This document shows, one piece after another, positions 45,930-58,406 of a DNA stretch of 64,000 bases; positions within the stretch are counted from its first letter, which is position 1, and each line of letters starts with the position of its first letter. This stretch comes from Rhizobium sp. LC145 (GTDB taxonomy: Bacteria; Pseudomonadota; Alphaproteobacteria; Rhizobiales; Rhizobiaceae). The position numbers were made by a program, and so were the translations under genes. Below the pieces are notes generated by a model. That model was not told where the DNA came from. It searched no databases and worked only from the letters and a program-made list of their open reading frames with translations. Location: contig NZ_LBHV01000003.1 of assembly GCF_001005825.1 (NCBI RefSeq), positions 186,001 through 250,000 of the forward strand. The letters are read 5' to 3'.

Positions 45930-46496
45930 TCAGCTCGGCAGGCCGAAGATCTTTTCAAGACCTTCCCAGGTCTCGTCCATCGCATAGACGCCGAGGAAGG
46001 GCAGGCCGACATGCCCGTATAGGAGCGACAACTGCCATTCGGCGGTCTCTTCGTCCACATTGGCGATCTGCTGGAGATAGATCACGGAAGCAAGTCCTGT
46101 GCGATCTGCTCCAGCCTGGCAATGGATGAGGATGGGTTTCGGCGCGTCGCGGAGCAGCGCGATCAGCCTTTCGCTTTGCTCCGTGGTGAGTTCGCGGCGG
46201 GCCGACATGCGGAAATCGATGTGCTGGACACCGAGGCGCTGGCTGACGGCAAGTTCGTCGCGATACCAATGCTGCCCGCTCTGGCCACGCAGGTTGATGA
46301 CGGTCTTGATGCCGTAGTGCCTGATATAGCTATCGAGCTGGGCGGCCGTCGGCTGGGCCGAGCGATAAAGTTCGCCGGCAATGACCTCGTGGAAATTTCC
46401 GGTGGTATGCAGGAAGCCGAGATAGCAGCCGATCGAAATCAGGCTTGCGCCGGCCAGCTTTCCCGCCCGCTTGAAGAACCGACGCATGAGCTCCAT
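45930..46496 (-). CDS. Membrane-anchored tyrosine/dual-specificity-like phosphatase
   Basis: The 188-residue protein has an N-terminal hydrophobic segment (about residues 13-30, probable anchor). The CX5R phosphatase loop IHCQAGADRTG has nucleophile Cys126 and Arg132; an upstream DFRMSA supplies a candidate general acid (Asp94). The early YRSAQPTAAQLDSYI motif is shared with bacterial DSP-like phosphatases. The start may be the ATG at 46487, which has a better-spaced AAGGA. With an N-terminal anchor the catalytic domain would most likely be periplasmic. It sits between tadC and tadD; substrate unknown. Confidence 0.85.
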   Translation of the reverse strand: MELMRRFFKRAGKLAGASLISIGCYLGFLHTTGNFHEVIAGELYRSAQPTAAQLDSYIRHYGIKTVINLRGQSGQHWYRDELAVSQRLGVQHIDFRMSARRELTTEQSERLIALLRDAPKPILIHCQAGADRTGLASVIYLQQIANVDEETAEWQLSLLYGHVGLPFLGVYAMDETWEGLEKIFGLPS

Positions 46497-46532
46497 TCCT
46501 TGCAGAGCATGTTGTTCGACGATCTTCTAAGC

Positions 46533-47402
46533 TCAATTGCGGCGAATTTCGAACGACCCGATACGATCGGCGCTTGATGGCTTCGACTTTTCCTTTTCGG
46601 CAAGCTTTGCCCATGAATTCTGCTGGGAGAGCATGCTGCGCAGATAGGTGATATTGGCATCGGCCTGCTGTTGAGAGAGCTCGTGCCGGGCGATCTGCTC
46701 GGCTTCGGCGAAGCGGCCCTGCAGCCCCACGACCAGGGCGAGGTTCTGCCGTACCCGGCTGTCGGCAGCCGGCTGCTGTGCGGCCGAGCGCATATAGGTT
46801 TCCGCCGTGCGGAGATCTCCGCTCAACACGTAGGACATGCCAAGGTTGGACATCACGCTCGGTTCGTTCGGCTGGGCATCGAGCGCCATGCGGTACTTCT
46901 GGCGCGCTTCGTCCGAACGGCCGAGCTGGTCGAGTACCGCACCCTCGGCGGAATAAAGCCGCCAGTCCGGGCGGTCCGGCGTCTGGGCACGGGTGATGGT
47001 CGCAAGCGCCTGTTCGAGCTGGCCGGCCGCCGCCTGCGCCTTGCCGTAGGCCGCCAGCACGTCGCGGTCGGCCGGATGCGCGATCGCGACCTGCTGCATC
47101 ACAGCGAGCGCCTGGGCGTTCTTGCCGGTCATGCGCAGCACATTGGCATAGCGCAGGCCGGTCGCCTTGTCCTTGGGATTGCGATCGTAGGCAGCCCCGA
47201 TCGCTTTCTCCGTACTGGCAAGCTCGGCGGCATTCATGGTTTCGAACGAGCCGGAGAATTGCGGGATGGAACCGGTCGTCACGTTGTCGGGATGCTGCTT
47301 CCTCGTGCTGGAGCAGCCGGCAAGTGCAATCGTCAGCAGGCCGATACAGGCAAGCTCCGCAAGCCGGACCTCGCGGAAGGCGGAATGGACTGAACCGGTC
47401 AT
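46533..47402 (-). CDS. tadD: TadD, TPR lipoprotein of the Tad pilus system
   Basis: The 289-residue protein has a lipoprotein signal ending ACIGLLTIALAGC (Cys at about residue 30). Several TPR-like helical repeats follow (about 65-250; e.g. ALAVMQQVAIAHPADRDVLAAYGKAQAAAG and KYRMALDAQPNEPSVMSNLGMSYVLSGD read as separate repeats). TadD is a pilotin-like helper of secretin assembly. It is transcribed toward tadC and is followed 36 nt later by the phosphatase gene in the same direction, so the two may form an operon. Confidence 0.9.
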   Translation of the reverse strand: MTGSVHSAFREVRLAELACIGLLTIALAGCSSTRKQHPDNVTTGSIPQFSGSFETMNAAELASTEKAIGAAYDRNPKDKATGLRYANVLRMTGKNAQALAVMQQVAIAHPADRDVLAAYGKAQAAAGQLEQALATITRAQTPDRPDWRLYSAEGAVLDQLGRSDEARQKYRMALDAQPNEPSVMSNLGMSYVLSGDLRTAETYMRSAAQQPAADSRVRQNLALVVGLQGRFAEAEQIARHELSQQQADANITYLRSMLSQQNSWAKLAEKEKSKPSSADRIGSFEIRRN

Positions 47403-47497
47403 GACGTGATCCCCGAAACCCCCGGCGCCGAAGCCTGCCGCCGCCGTCGGAAATCTTCGGAGGCATCTGGCGCAATCTTGCCCTCAGCAATAAACTG

Positions 47498-47520
47498 TTA
47501 ACCCTAACAGACCGTTAAGC
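47498..47520. promoter_or_regulatory. TTAACC cluster upstream of tadD
   Basis: On the minus strand TTAA-N7-TTAG is followed by another TTAAC, in the 150-nt divergent gap between tadD and the aminopeptidase gene. It resembles the spacing of CtrA boxes (TTAA-N7-TTAA). Binding is inference. Confidence 0.4.
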
Positions 47521-47552
47521 CACTCTTTCCAGATACCTTCCCGAAGGCTTCC

Positions 47553-48944
47553 ATGACCCCCTATCAATATATCGAAAGACCCTCGCCATTCGCCGAAGCG
47601 GACAGTGCCGCTCGCACCATCCGCCTTGTCGCGCCCGCAGATATGGAGGAGGGGAAGATCGATCCGACGGTGCTCGCCTGGGTGCGGGCGGCTGGCTTCA
47701 AGGCGGAACAGGGCGTGCTTCTGCTCGTTCCCAATGAGGCGGGCGAGGTCGGCGGCGCCTTGTACGGGCTCGGTCCTGATCCTGCCGAAGCGCCCTTCAT
47801 CGCCGGCAAGCTTTCGAAGCTCCTGCCCGCAGGCGATTGGCACATCGAAGGCGGCAAGCTCCCGGCTGAAAAGCTGGCCCTTGGCTTCGGGCTCGGAAGC
47901 TATGGCTTCAACCGCTATCGGTCGGACAAGGCGAAGGAGGTGCGGCTGGTCCTTCCGGAAGGTGTCGACCAGGATGATATCCTCCGCCAGCTTGCCGCGA
48001 TCTTCCTTGTGCGCGATCTCATCAATACGCCGACCAACGATCTCGGTCCGGATGAGCTGGAGGCAGCGTTGCGCCGGCTTGCGGAGCACTATGGCGCGTC
48101 GGTGACCTCGATCGTCGGCGAGGATCTCCTTGCGCAGAATTTTCCGCTCGTTCATGCCGTCGGCCGCGCAAGCGACCGCAAGCCGCGGCTTGTCGAAATG
48201 CGCTGGGGCGAGAAGGGTAATCCCCGCGTCACCCTCGTCGGCAAGGGGGTTTGCTTCGATACCGGCGGTCTCGATATCAAGGGGGCCGCCAATATGGCAC
48301 TGATGAAAAAGGACATGGGCGGCGCGGCCAATGTCCTGGCGCTGGCGTTGATGATCATGGATGCCGGATTGAAGATCGAGTTGCAGGTGCTCGTGCCGAT
48401 GGTCGAGAACTCCATTTCCGGCAGTGCCTTCCGTCCCGGCGATATCTACAGGAGCCGCAAGGGCATCACGGTGCAGATCGACAACACCGATGCGGAGGGC
48501 CGGTTGATCCTGGCCGATGCGCTTGCCTATGCCGACGAAAACGCGCCGGACCTGATGATAGACATGGCGACCTTGACGGGTGCAGCCCGCACGGCGCTTG
48601 GGCCCGAACTCGCGCCGTTCTTCACCGATGACGAGGATTTGGCAGGCCGAATTGGCGCCGCCGGCAAGACGGAAGACGATCCGCTTTGGCGGCTGCCCTT
48701 GTGGATGGGCTACGACAAGGATCTGCGCTCGCGCGCGGCCGATATCACCAATGCGCCGGGCGGCGGCATGGCGGGCGCGATCACCGCGGCCCTTTTCCTG
48801 AAACGCTTCGTCACCGCCACCAAGAGCTGGGCGCATTTCGACGTCTATGGCTGGAATCCGGCGGAAAAACCCCATGCACCCGTGGGCGGCGAGGCCCACG
48901 CTATCCGCGCGCTCTATCGCTGCATTCAGGCAATGGTGAAATGA
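47553..48944 (+). CDS. M17 leucyl aminopeptidase family protein
   Basis: This 463-residue two-metal aminopeptidase has the catalytic C-terminal domain from about residue 150: LVGKGVCFDTGGLDIK (Lys231, Asp236) and the signature NTDAEGRL at 311-318. Both metal sites are complete. The N-terminal domain is divergent from PepA. It probably trims N-terminal residues of cytoplasmic peptides. The ATG has an AAGG ten bases upstream. It is divergent from tadD and not functionally linked to the pilus as far as the sequence shows. Confidence 0.88.
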   Translation: MTPYQYIERPSPFAEADSAARTIRLVAPADMEEGKIDPTVLAWVRAAGFKAEQGVLLLVPNEAGEVGGALYGLGPDPAEAPFIAGKLSKLLPAGDWHIEGGKLPAEKLALGFGLGSYGFNRYRSDKAKEVRLVLPEGVDQDDILRQLAAIFLVRDLINTPTNDLGPDELEAALRRLAEHYGASVTSIVGEDLLAQNFPLVHAVGRASDRKPRLVEMRWGEKGNPRVTLVGKGVCFDTGGLDIKGAANMALMKKDMGGAANVLALALMIMDAGLKIELQVLVPMVENSISGSAFRPGDIYRSRKGITVQIDNTDAEGRLILADALAYADENAPDLMIDMATLTGAARTALGPELAPFFTDDEDLAGRIGAAGKTEDDPLWRLPLWMGYDKDLRSRAADITNAPGGGMAGAITAALFLKRFVTATKSWAHFDVYGWNPAEKPHAPVGGEAHAIRALYRCIQAMVK

Positions 48945-49027
48945 TCTGGTAAGGCTTCCCGCATACCCTCCGTGTTTCGATCCGAAGAATTCGGAAATGA
49001 TCGGCCGGGCGAAATTTCGGAGTAGGT

Positions 49028-49201
49028 ATGCCGGTTGAACTGACGGCGACTGAGGCGCTGGGGCTATGGCATCGGGTGGAGCGGGTGCGCGACGAGCGCG
49101 ACCGGCGTAATGTGGTGATCAAGAGAACAGTCGCCGGCGCGCTTTACCTGGAGAAGTTGGGCGATCTCATCATGCTCGAAGGCCGCGGCCGGCCACCATG
49201 A
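49028..49201 (+). CDS. Small 57-residue protein coupled to the NlpC/P60 gene
   Basis: The frame from the ATG at 49028 gives 57 codons beginning MPVELTATEALGLW and including a highly charged RVERVRDERDRRN stretch, ending LIMLEGRGRPP. AGTAGGT lies just upstream. Its TGA (49199-49201) overlaps the GAGGAAAC ribosome-binding site of the next gene, whose ATG is 6 nt further on, so translation is probably coupled. It has no membrane segment and looks like a short amphipathic helical protein. I recognise no family. The ordered spacing argues that it is real. Confidence 0.6.
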   Translation: MPVELTATEALGLWHRVERVRDERDRRNVVIKRTVAGALYLEKLGDLIMLEGRGRPP

Positions 49202-49207
49202 GGAAAC

Positions 49208-50059
49208 ATGACCAAGACACTGGATAGACGCCTTCATGCCTTCCGTCCGGACCTCGCGGACGAGACCCTGCGCGGCAGCATAGAGGCTGCGAACTTCGTG
49301 CGCGGCGAGCCGGCCCGTATCGCCGTTCCCGTTACCGCCTTGCGCCCCGCACCGGATCTTGCCCGCGGCATCGATACCGAGCTTCTGCTTGGCGAGACGG
49401 TGCGCGTCTTCGATCGCGCCGGCGGCTGGGCCTGGCTGCAGGCCGACGAGGACGGCTACGTGGGCTATCTGCCGGAGACGCATCTGGGCGAACCTGAAGA
49501 GCCCACCCACCGCATCGCCGTGCCACGCACCTTCCTCTATCCGGAGCCCGAACTCCGCAAGCCCCCGGTCGCGGCGCTCTCCATGGGAAGTCGTGTGACC
49601 GTGACGGGAGAGGCGGAAACCCGCGGCACGCGCTATTTCGTGCTGGCGGACGGCAGCGCCGTGATCGCCGGTCATTGCCTGCCCATCGGCGAAACGCTCG
49701 GCGACGACTACGTGTCGGTAGCCAGCAGGTTCATCGAAACGCCCTATCTCTGGGGTGGCCGCTCCGGCTTCGGGCTGGATTGCTCTTCCCTAGTCCAGCT
49801 CTCGCTGATGATGGTCGGAAGGCCGGCGCCGCGCGACTCCGATATGCAGGCGGCCTTCGGCACGGCGATTGCCCGCGAGGAATTGCGTCGCGGTGACCTC
49901 GTCTTCTGGAAAGGGCATGTCGGCATCATGGAAGATGCCGAAACGCTGCTGCATGCCAATGGCCACACAATGAGCGTCGCCCGCGAGAATTTCGAGGCGG
50001 CGGTCAGGCGGATCGGTTGGCTTTACGACATGCCGAACGGTTACCGGCGGATCGTGTGA
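49208..50059 (+). CDS. SH3-like plus NlpC/P60 cysteine peptidase
   Basis: The 283-residue protein has a bacterial SH3-like N-terminal region (about residues 35-160: ELLLGETVRVFDRAGGWAWLQADEDGYVGYLP). The NlpC/P60 domain (about 165-280) has catalytic Cys192 in GLDCSSLVQ, His237 in WKGHVGIM and a third polar residue near His249 in LLHANGH. Such enzymes cut gamma-D-Glu-DAP bonds in murein peptides. No signal peptide is seen, so a cytoplasmic role on recycled peptides is likely. The start has AGGAAAC and is coupled to the small upstream gene. Confidence 0.88.
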   Translation: MTKTLDRRLHAFRPDLADETLRGSIEAANFVRGEPARIAVPVTALRPAPDLARGIDTELLLGETVRVFDRAGGWAWLQADEDGYVGYLPETHLGEPEEPTHRIAVPRTFLYPEPELRKPPVAALSMGSRVTVTGEAETRGTRYFVLADGSAVIAGHCLPIGETLGDDYVSVASRFIETPYLWGGRSGFGLDCSSLVQLSLMMVGRPAPRDSDMQAAFGTAIAREELRRGDLVFWKGHVGIMEDAETLLHANGHTMSVARENFEAAVRRIGWLYDMPNGYRRIV

Positions 50060-50153
50060 GCGATCACGCAAATGTGCCGGACAGCTTATGGAAACGGCAT
50101 CCTGCAGACCGTATCTAGAAATCATCCGCTGATTTGCGGCTGAGGAGTAGACG

Positions 50154-50513
50154 ATGCTGAAAGGTGCCTGGCTGTTGCCCGTCGTGATGCTGATGGCGAT
50201 CCTGCTGGCGGCGCTTGCGCCGGCGGCATCCTTCGCCGCGGACGACGAGTTCCGCCGGTCCCGCCCGATGGCATTCAAGGACCTGCCGGGCGTCGTGCCG
50301 GAGGAGGAGCGTGTCCAGCAACCCTCCTATACCTGCACCACCGATATCGTCGAGGTGCATCGGTGGCGGGGAAGGTACGACATTCTCTATGGCGATACGG
50401 CGCCGCGTCGGGTCTATCGTTGCAAGACCGAAGGCGGCCCCACCTATACCGGCACCAATGTGCCGAACACCCAGTGGGTGCCGGGTCTCAACCCGCATCA
50501 TCTGCCCCGATAA
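50154..50513 (+). CDS. Secreted hypothetical protein
   Basis: The 119-residue product has a clear signal peptide at about residues 1-29 ([24 protein letters not shown]) and a mature domain of about 90 residues. Two cysteines (in [11 protein letters not shown] and YRCKTEGG) could form a disulfide, and aromatic/Gly segments resemble small periplasmic beta proteins. GAGGAGTAGACG precedes the ATG. It lies 130 nt upstream of the acyl-CoA dehydrogenase gene. No family recognised. Confidence 0.7.
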   Translation: MLKGAWLLPVVMLMAILLAALAPAASFAADDEFRRSRPMAFKDLPGVVPEEERVQQPSYTCTTDIVEVHRWRGRYDILYGDTAPRRVYRCKTEGGPTYTGTNVPNTQWVPGLNPHHLPR

Positions 50514-50643
50514 GGAAATCTTTTTTCAAGCGGCGTGTCCGAAAGGACTGGATCTTGCGATCTTGTTCCGGGTCATTGACGAGACCGCGTGGCTGCCCCA
50601 CAACCTTTCGATAGATAATCTTGGCGCACCGGGAGGAGACGAG

Positions 50644-51806
50644 GTGTTCCACGCATCCATGAAGTTCGCGCTCGGCGAGGAGGTCGAGGCCGTGCGCGAG
50701 ACCGTTCACCGCTTCGCGCAGGAGCGGTTGGCCCCGCGTGCCAACGAGATCGACCGCAGCAACGAATTCGCCCGCGATCTCTGGCCGGAACTCGGAAATC
50801 TCGGCCTGCTCGGCATCACCGCCGATCCTGAGTTTGGCGGCTCCGGTTTGGGCTATCTCGCCCATGTCATCGCCGTCGAGGAACTGGCCCGCGCGTCGGC
50901 CTCCACCTCGCTCAGCTACGGCGCCCATTCCAATCTCTGCGTCAACCAGATCAACCGCAACGGCAATGCGCAGCAGAAGGCGCGATACCTGCCGAAGCTT
51001 TGCTCGGGCGAGCATGTCGGTGCGCTGGCCATGTCGGAGCCCGGAGCGGGGTCCGATGTGGTCTCCATGAAGTTGAAGGCGGAGAAACGCGACGATACCT
51101 ATGTGCTGAACGGCAGCAAGATGTGGATCACCAACGGGCCGGACGCAGACGTACTGGTCGTCTACGCAAAGACGGACCCGGCTGCCGGCCCGAAAGGCAT
51201 CACGGCCTTCCTGATCGAGAAGGGCTTCAAGGGCTTCTCGACCGCCCAGAAGCTGGACAAGCTCGGTATGCGCGGTTCCAACACCTGCGAACTGGTCTTT
51301 CACGATTGCGAAGTGCCGGCCGAAAACGTCATGGGTGCCGAAGGCGGTGGCGTGAAGGTCCTCATGTCGGGGTTGGATTATGAGCGCGTGGTTCTCGCCG
51401 GCATCGGCATCGGCATCATGCACGCCTGCCTCGACGTGGTGATGCCCTATGTGCATGAGCGTAAGCAGTTCGGGCAAGCGATCGGCGAATTCCAGCTCAT
51501 CCAGGCGAAAGTGGCCGATATGTACACGGCGATGAACTCTGCCCGAGCCTATGTCTATGCGGTTGCCGGCGCCTGTGACCGGGGTGAGGTGACCCGGCAG
51601 GATGCCGCTGCCTGCTGCCTCTATTCTTCCGAACAGGCCACCCAGCAGGCATTGCAGGCGATCCAGGTGCTCGGCGGCAACGGTTACATCAACGACAATC
51701 CCACCGGCCGGCTGCTGCGTGACGCCAAGCTGATGGAAATCGGCGCCGGCACCTCCGAAATCCGCCGCATGCTGATCGGCCGCGAGCTTTTCAGGGAGAC
51801 GGCCTG

Positions 51807-51807
<1 letters not shown>
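50644..51807 (+). CDS. ivd: Isovaleryl-CoA dehydrogenase
   Basis: The protein is 387 residues from the GTG at 50644, preceded by GGGAGGAGACGAG; the much longer open frame upstream runs out of frame through the previous gene and is rejected. It oxidises isovaleryl-CoA to 3-methylcrotonyl-CoA with FAD and an electron-transfer flavoprotein. FAD and substrate motifs are [14 protein letters not shown] (about residues 129-142) and [11 protein letters not shown]. Glu247 in [12 protein letters not shown] is in the position of the catalytic base of isovaleryl-CoA dehydrogenases. It overlaps mccB by one base, which supports the leucine-pathway assignment. Confidence 0.92.
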
Positions 51808-53414
<1,607 letters not shown>

Positions 53415-53424
53415 AGGCCTGAAG

Positions 53425-55419
<1,995 letters not shown>

Positions 55420-55743
55420 TCAGCCGTGGGCGAGATCGAAGACGTGATGGTGGATGCGGCCCTCGAACATTTCGAGCAGACCCTTGGTCATCTCGCGGCT
55501 CTCGTAACGCACCGGTGATTCCAGCGCGGCTGCCAGCGCCTCCCGGCTTTCGTACATGGTGGAAAGCACCATCGGATAAGATGGCGCGCCTTCGTCGCGC
55601 TCGACGGCATAGAGAACGCGTACTTCCTTGACGCCCGGAAAGGCGAGCCACATGGGCATCAGCTTCTCGGCCACATAGGATTTGAAGTCCGCCTCGCGGC
55701 CGGCATGGATCGTGCCCTCGAAGAGAGCCTGACGGATGATCAT
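55420..55743 (-). CDS. Small ABM/EthD-like dimeric alpha-beta barrel protein
   Basis: The 107-residue protein has no signal peptide. The pattern MIIRQALFEGTIHAG, AFPGVKEVRVLYAVERDEG, and YPMVLSTMYESREALAAALESPVR suggests a ferredoxin-like alpha+beta fold of the ABM/EthD/NIPSNAP superfamily, whose members are oxygenases or isomerase-like helpers. A His-rich end (GRIHHHVFD) is notable. It is the last gene of the leftward operon, 15 nt after the hydroxyacid dehydrogenase gene. Specific reaction unknown. Confidence 0.72.
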   Translation of the reverse strand: MIIRQALFEGTIHAGREADFKSYVAEKLMPMWLAFPGVKEVRVLYAVERDEGAPSYPMVLSTMYESREALAAALESPVRYESREMTKGLLEMFEGRIHHHVFDLAHG

Positions 55744-55758
55744 GGAACTGCTTTCGGT

Positions 55759-56694
55759 TCAGTTGACTGTGGTCGGCGGCTTTTCACCGGCGAAATGGGC
55801 GGCGATATTGGCCAGCACCATCTCACCCATGGCGATGCGGGTTTCGACCGTGGCGCTGCCCTGATGCGGCATTAAAACCGTGTTCGGAGCGGTGAAGAAT
55901 TCCTGCCGGATGTTCGGCTCGTTGACGAAGACGTCGAGGCCGGCGGCCGCAATCGTTCCCTCATTCAATGCGGCAAGCAGCGCGTCCTCGTCGATCACGC
56001 TGCCGCGCGCGACGTTGACGATCACCCCCTGTGGCCCAAGTGCCTTCAGCACGTCCGCATTGACGATGTTCTGGGTTGCTCCGTTGGCGGCAATGCAGAC
56101 GGCCAGCACGTCGCTGTCCTCGGCAAGCTCGAGCGGCGACGCGCAGGATTTCCAGTTCGTGTCGGTGATCGTGGAGCGGTTCCAGTAGCGCACCGACATG
56201 CCGAAGGCTTCGGCGCGGCGGGCAAAAGCCTTGCCGATCTGCCCCAGGCCAAGAACGCCGACGCGCTTGCCCTTGGGGCTATTGCCCAGCGGGAATGGTT
56301 CCTTGCCCCAGCGGCCTTCGCGCACGAAGTTGTCGCCCTTCACGACATGACGCAGTACGGCCAGCATGAGTGCGACCCCGGTGTCTGCCACATCGTCCGT
56401 CAGCACGCCCGGCGTGGTGGTCACGTCGATATTGCGGCTGCGGGCGAACGCCAGATCGACCTTGTCGGTGCCGACGCCGTTGATGGCGATCACGCCGAGT
56501 GCCGGCAGCTTCCCGATCCATTCGTTGGAAAGCCCGGTGGCCCCGCCGGTCGCGACCGCGCGAATGGAGCCCGCGGCGGCTTCGATCGTGGGAAACGCGG
56601 CAGGGTCATAGAGGCGATGAACCGTATAGGCTTCGTCGAGCCGGTCCTCGATAAGCTTCATCATCGGCTCGACGAGCAGGATATCTGGCTTCAT
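55759..56694 (-). CDS. 2-hydroxyacid dehydrogenase (hydroxypyruvate/glyoxylate reductase-like)
   Basis: The protein is 311 residues from the ATG at 56694 (a start 12 codons upstream is open). NAD-binding GVLGLGQIGKAFARRA is at about residues 145-160. The catalytic residues are NVARGSVIDEDAL (Arg), VFVNEPN (Glu) and LMPHQGSATVETR (His). It resembles the GhrB/SerA-like branch rather than the GhrA-like enzyme at 14211. It follows the ABC ATPase gene by 39 nt in the same operon, so it probably acts on a keto- or hydroxyacid derived from the imported compound. Confidence 0.85.
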   Translation of the reverse strand: MKPDILLVEPMMKLIEDRLDEAYTVHRLYDPAAFPTIEAAAGSIRAVATGGATGLSNEWIGKLPALGVIAINGVGTDKVDLAFARSRNIDVTTTPGVLTDDVADTGVALMLAVLRHVVKGDNFVREGRWGKEPFPLGNSPKGKRVGVLGLGQIGKAFARRAEAFGMSVRYWNRSTITDTNWKSCASPLELAEDSDVLAVCIAANGATQNIVNADVLKALGPQGVIVNVARGSVIDEDALLAALNEGTIAAAGLDVFVNEPNIRQEFFTAPNTVLMPHQGSATVETRIAMGEMVLANIAAHFAGEKPPTTVN

Positions 56695-56733
56695 GTGGGC
56701 AATTCCGTCTTGGCTGGACTTGGCGGGCAAGGT

Positions 56734-57525
<792 letters not shown>

Positions 57526-57552
57526 TGCGAGGAACTCCTTCGATCTTGTCTC

Positions 57553-58356
57553 TTACTGCTTGGCTTCGCTGACGAATTCCGGCAGCGGCGAGCCGAGCCA
57601 CTTTTCGTGGATCTTGTTCAGTTCGCCGTCGGCCTTCATCTTCTCAATGAACTGGTTGACGGCCGTGAGCAGTTCGGAAGAACCCTTGCGGACGGCGATG
57701 CCCTGCACCTGCTGGCTGAGCTCAAGCTTCTGGTCGAAACGGCCTGGAGCGGCCGTCTCGATCTGGGTGGCGACGACGTTCGAGACGCCGATCAGCTCGA
57801 CCTGGCCGGAAAGCAGGGCCTGGACGGCGCTTGCGTCATCGTCGAAGCGCTGGATTCTGGCATCCTGCGGAGCGATCTTGGTGACCGCGGTATCCTGCGT
57901 GGAGGCGCGCGCGACGCCGATCGTCTTGCCGGAGAGGTCTTCGGGCTTGGAAACTTCCACGTCGGTCGCTCCGAAGACACTGATAGAGATGCCGGCATAG
58001 GGCTCGGAGAAATCCACGTTCTTGGCGCGCTCTTCCGTGATGCCGAGCGAGGCGACGAGCAGATCCACCTGGTTGCTCTGCAGGTAGGGAATGCGGTTCG
58101 GGCCGGTAACCGGCACGATCTGCAGTTCGACGCCGAATTCCTTGGCGAGCAGCTTGGCAACGTCCGCGTCGTAGCCGTCGGGCTCGTTGGAAGTGTTCAT
58201 GATCCCGAAGGGCGGGAAATCGACCATCATGCCGATCTTCACCGTGCCTGCGGACTTGATGCTCTCGACAGTCTGAGCCGTTGCCGTGGAGGCCATCGCC
58301 CCCATCATCAGGCCGGCGCCGATCGCGGCCATAACCATGCGTCTGGAAATGTTCAT
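57553..58356 (-). CDS. Polar amino acid ABC importer solute-binding protein (SBP family 3)
   Basis: The protein is 267 residues from the ATG at 58356 with a twin-arginine-like basic start (ISRRMVMAAIGAGLMMG) and signal cleavage near residue 28. PAAT features: VKIGMMVDFPPFGIMNTS, PDGYDADVAKLLAKEFGVEL, VDLLVASLGITEERAKNVDFSEPY and the hinge GKTIGVARAST. The ligand-binding arginine of classical amino-acid receptors is not obvious in the hinge region (about residues 96-102, SLGITEE), so the ligand may be unusual. It is part of the LacI-associated operon. Confidence 0.9.
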   Translation of the reverse strand: MNISRRMVMAAIGAGLMMGAMASTATAQTVESIKSAGTVKIGMMVDFPPFGIMNTSNEPDGYDADVAKLLAKEFGVELQIVPVTGPNRIPYLQSNQVDLLVASLGITEERAKNVDFSEPYAGISISVFGATDVEVSKPEDLSGKTIGVARASTQDTAVTKIAPQDARIQRFDDDASAVQALLSGQVELIGVSNVVATQIETAAPGRFDQKLELSQQVQGIAVRKGSSELLTAVNQFIEKMKADGELNKIHEKWLGSPLPEFVSEAKQ

Positions 58357-58406
58357 GTTCCTACCCTTTCTGTTGCGCCGGTTTCCTCCCTCCGGCAGGG
58401 ATCCCG

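Noticed and set aside
50215..50643. Upstream extension of the isovaleryl-CoA dehydrogenase reading frame
   Set aside because: It runs out of frame through a signal-peptide-bearing gene, whereas the GTG at 50644 has a strong GGGAGGAG site and gives the family-standard N-terminus.
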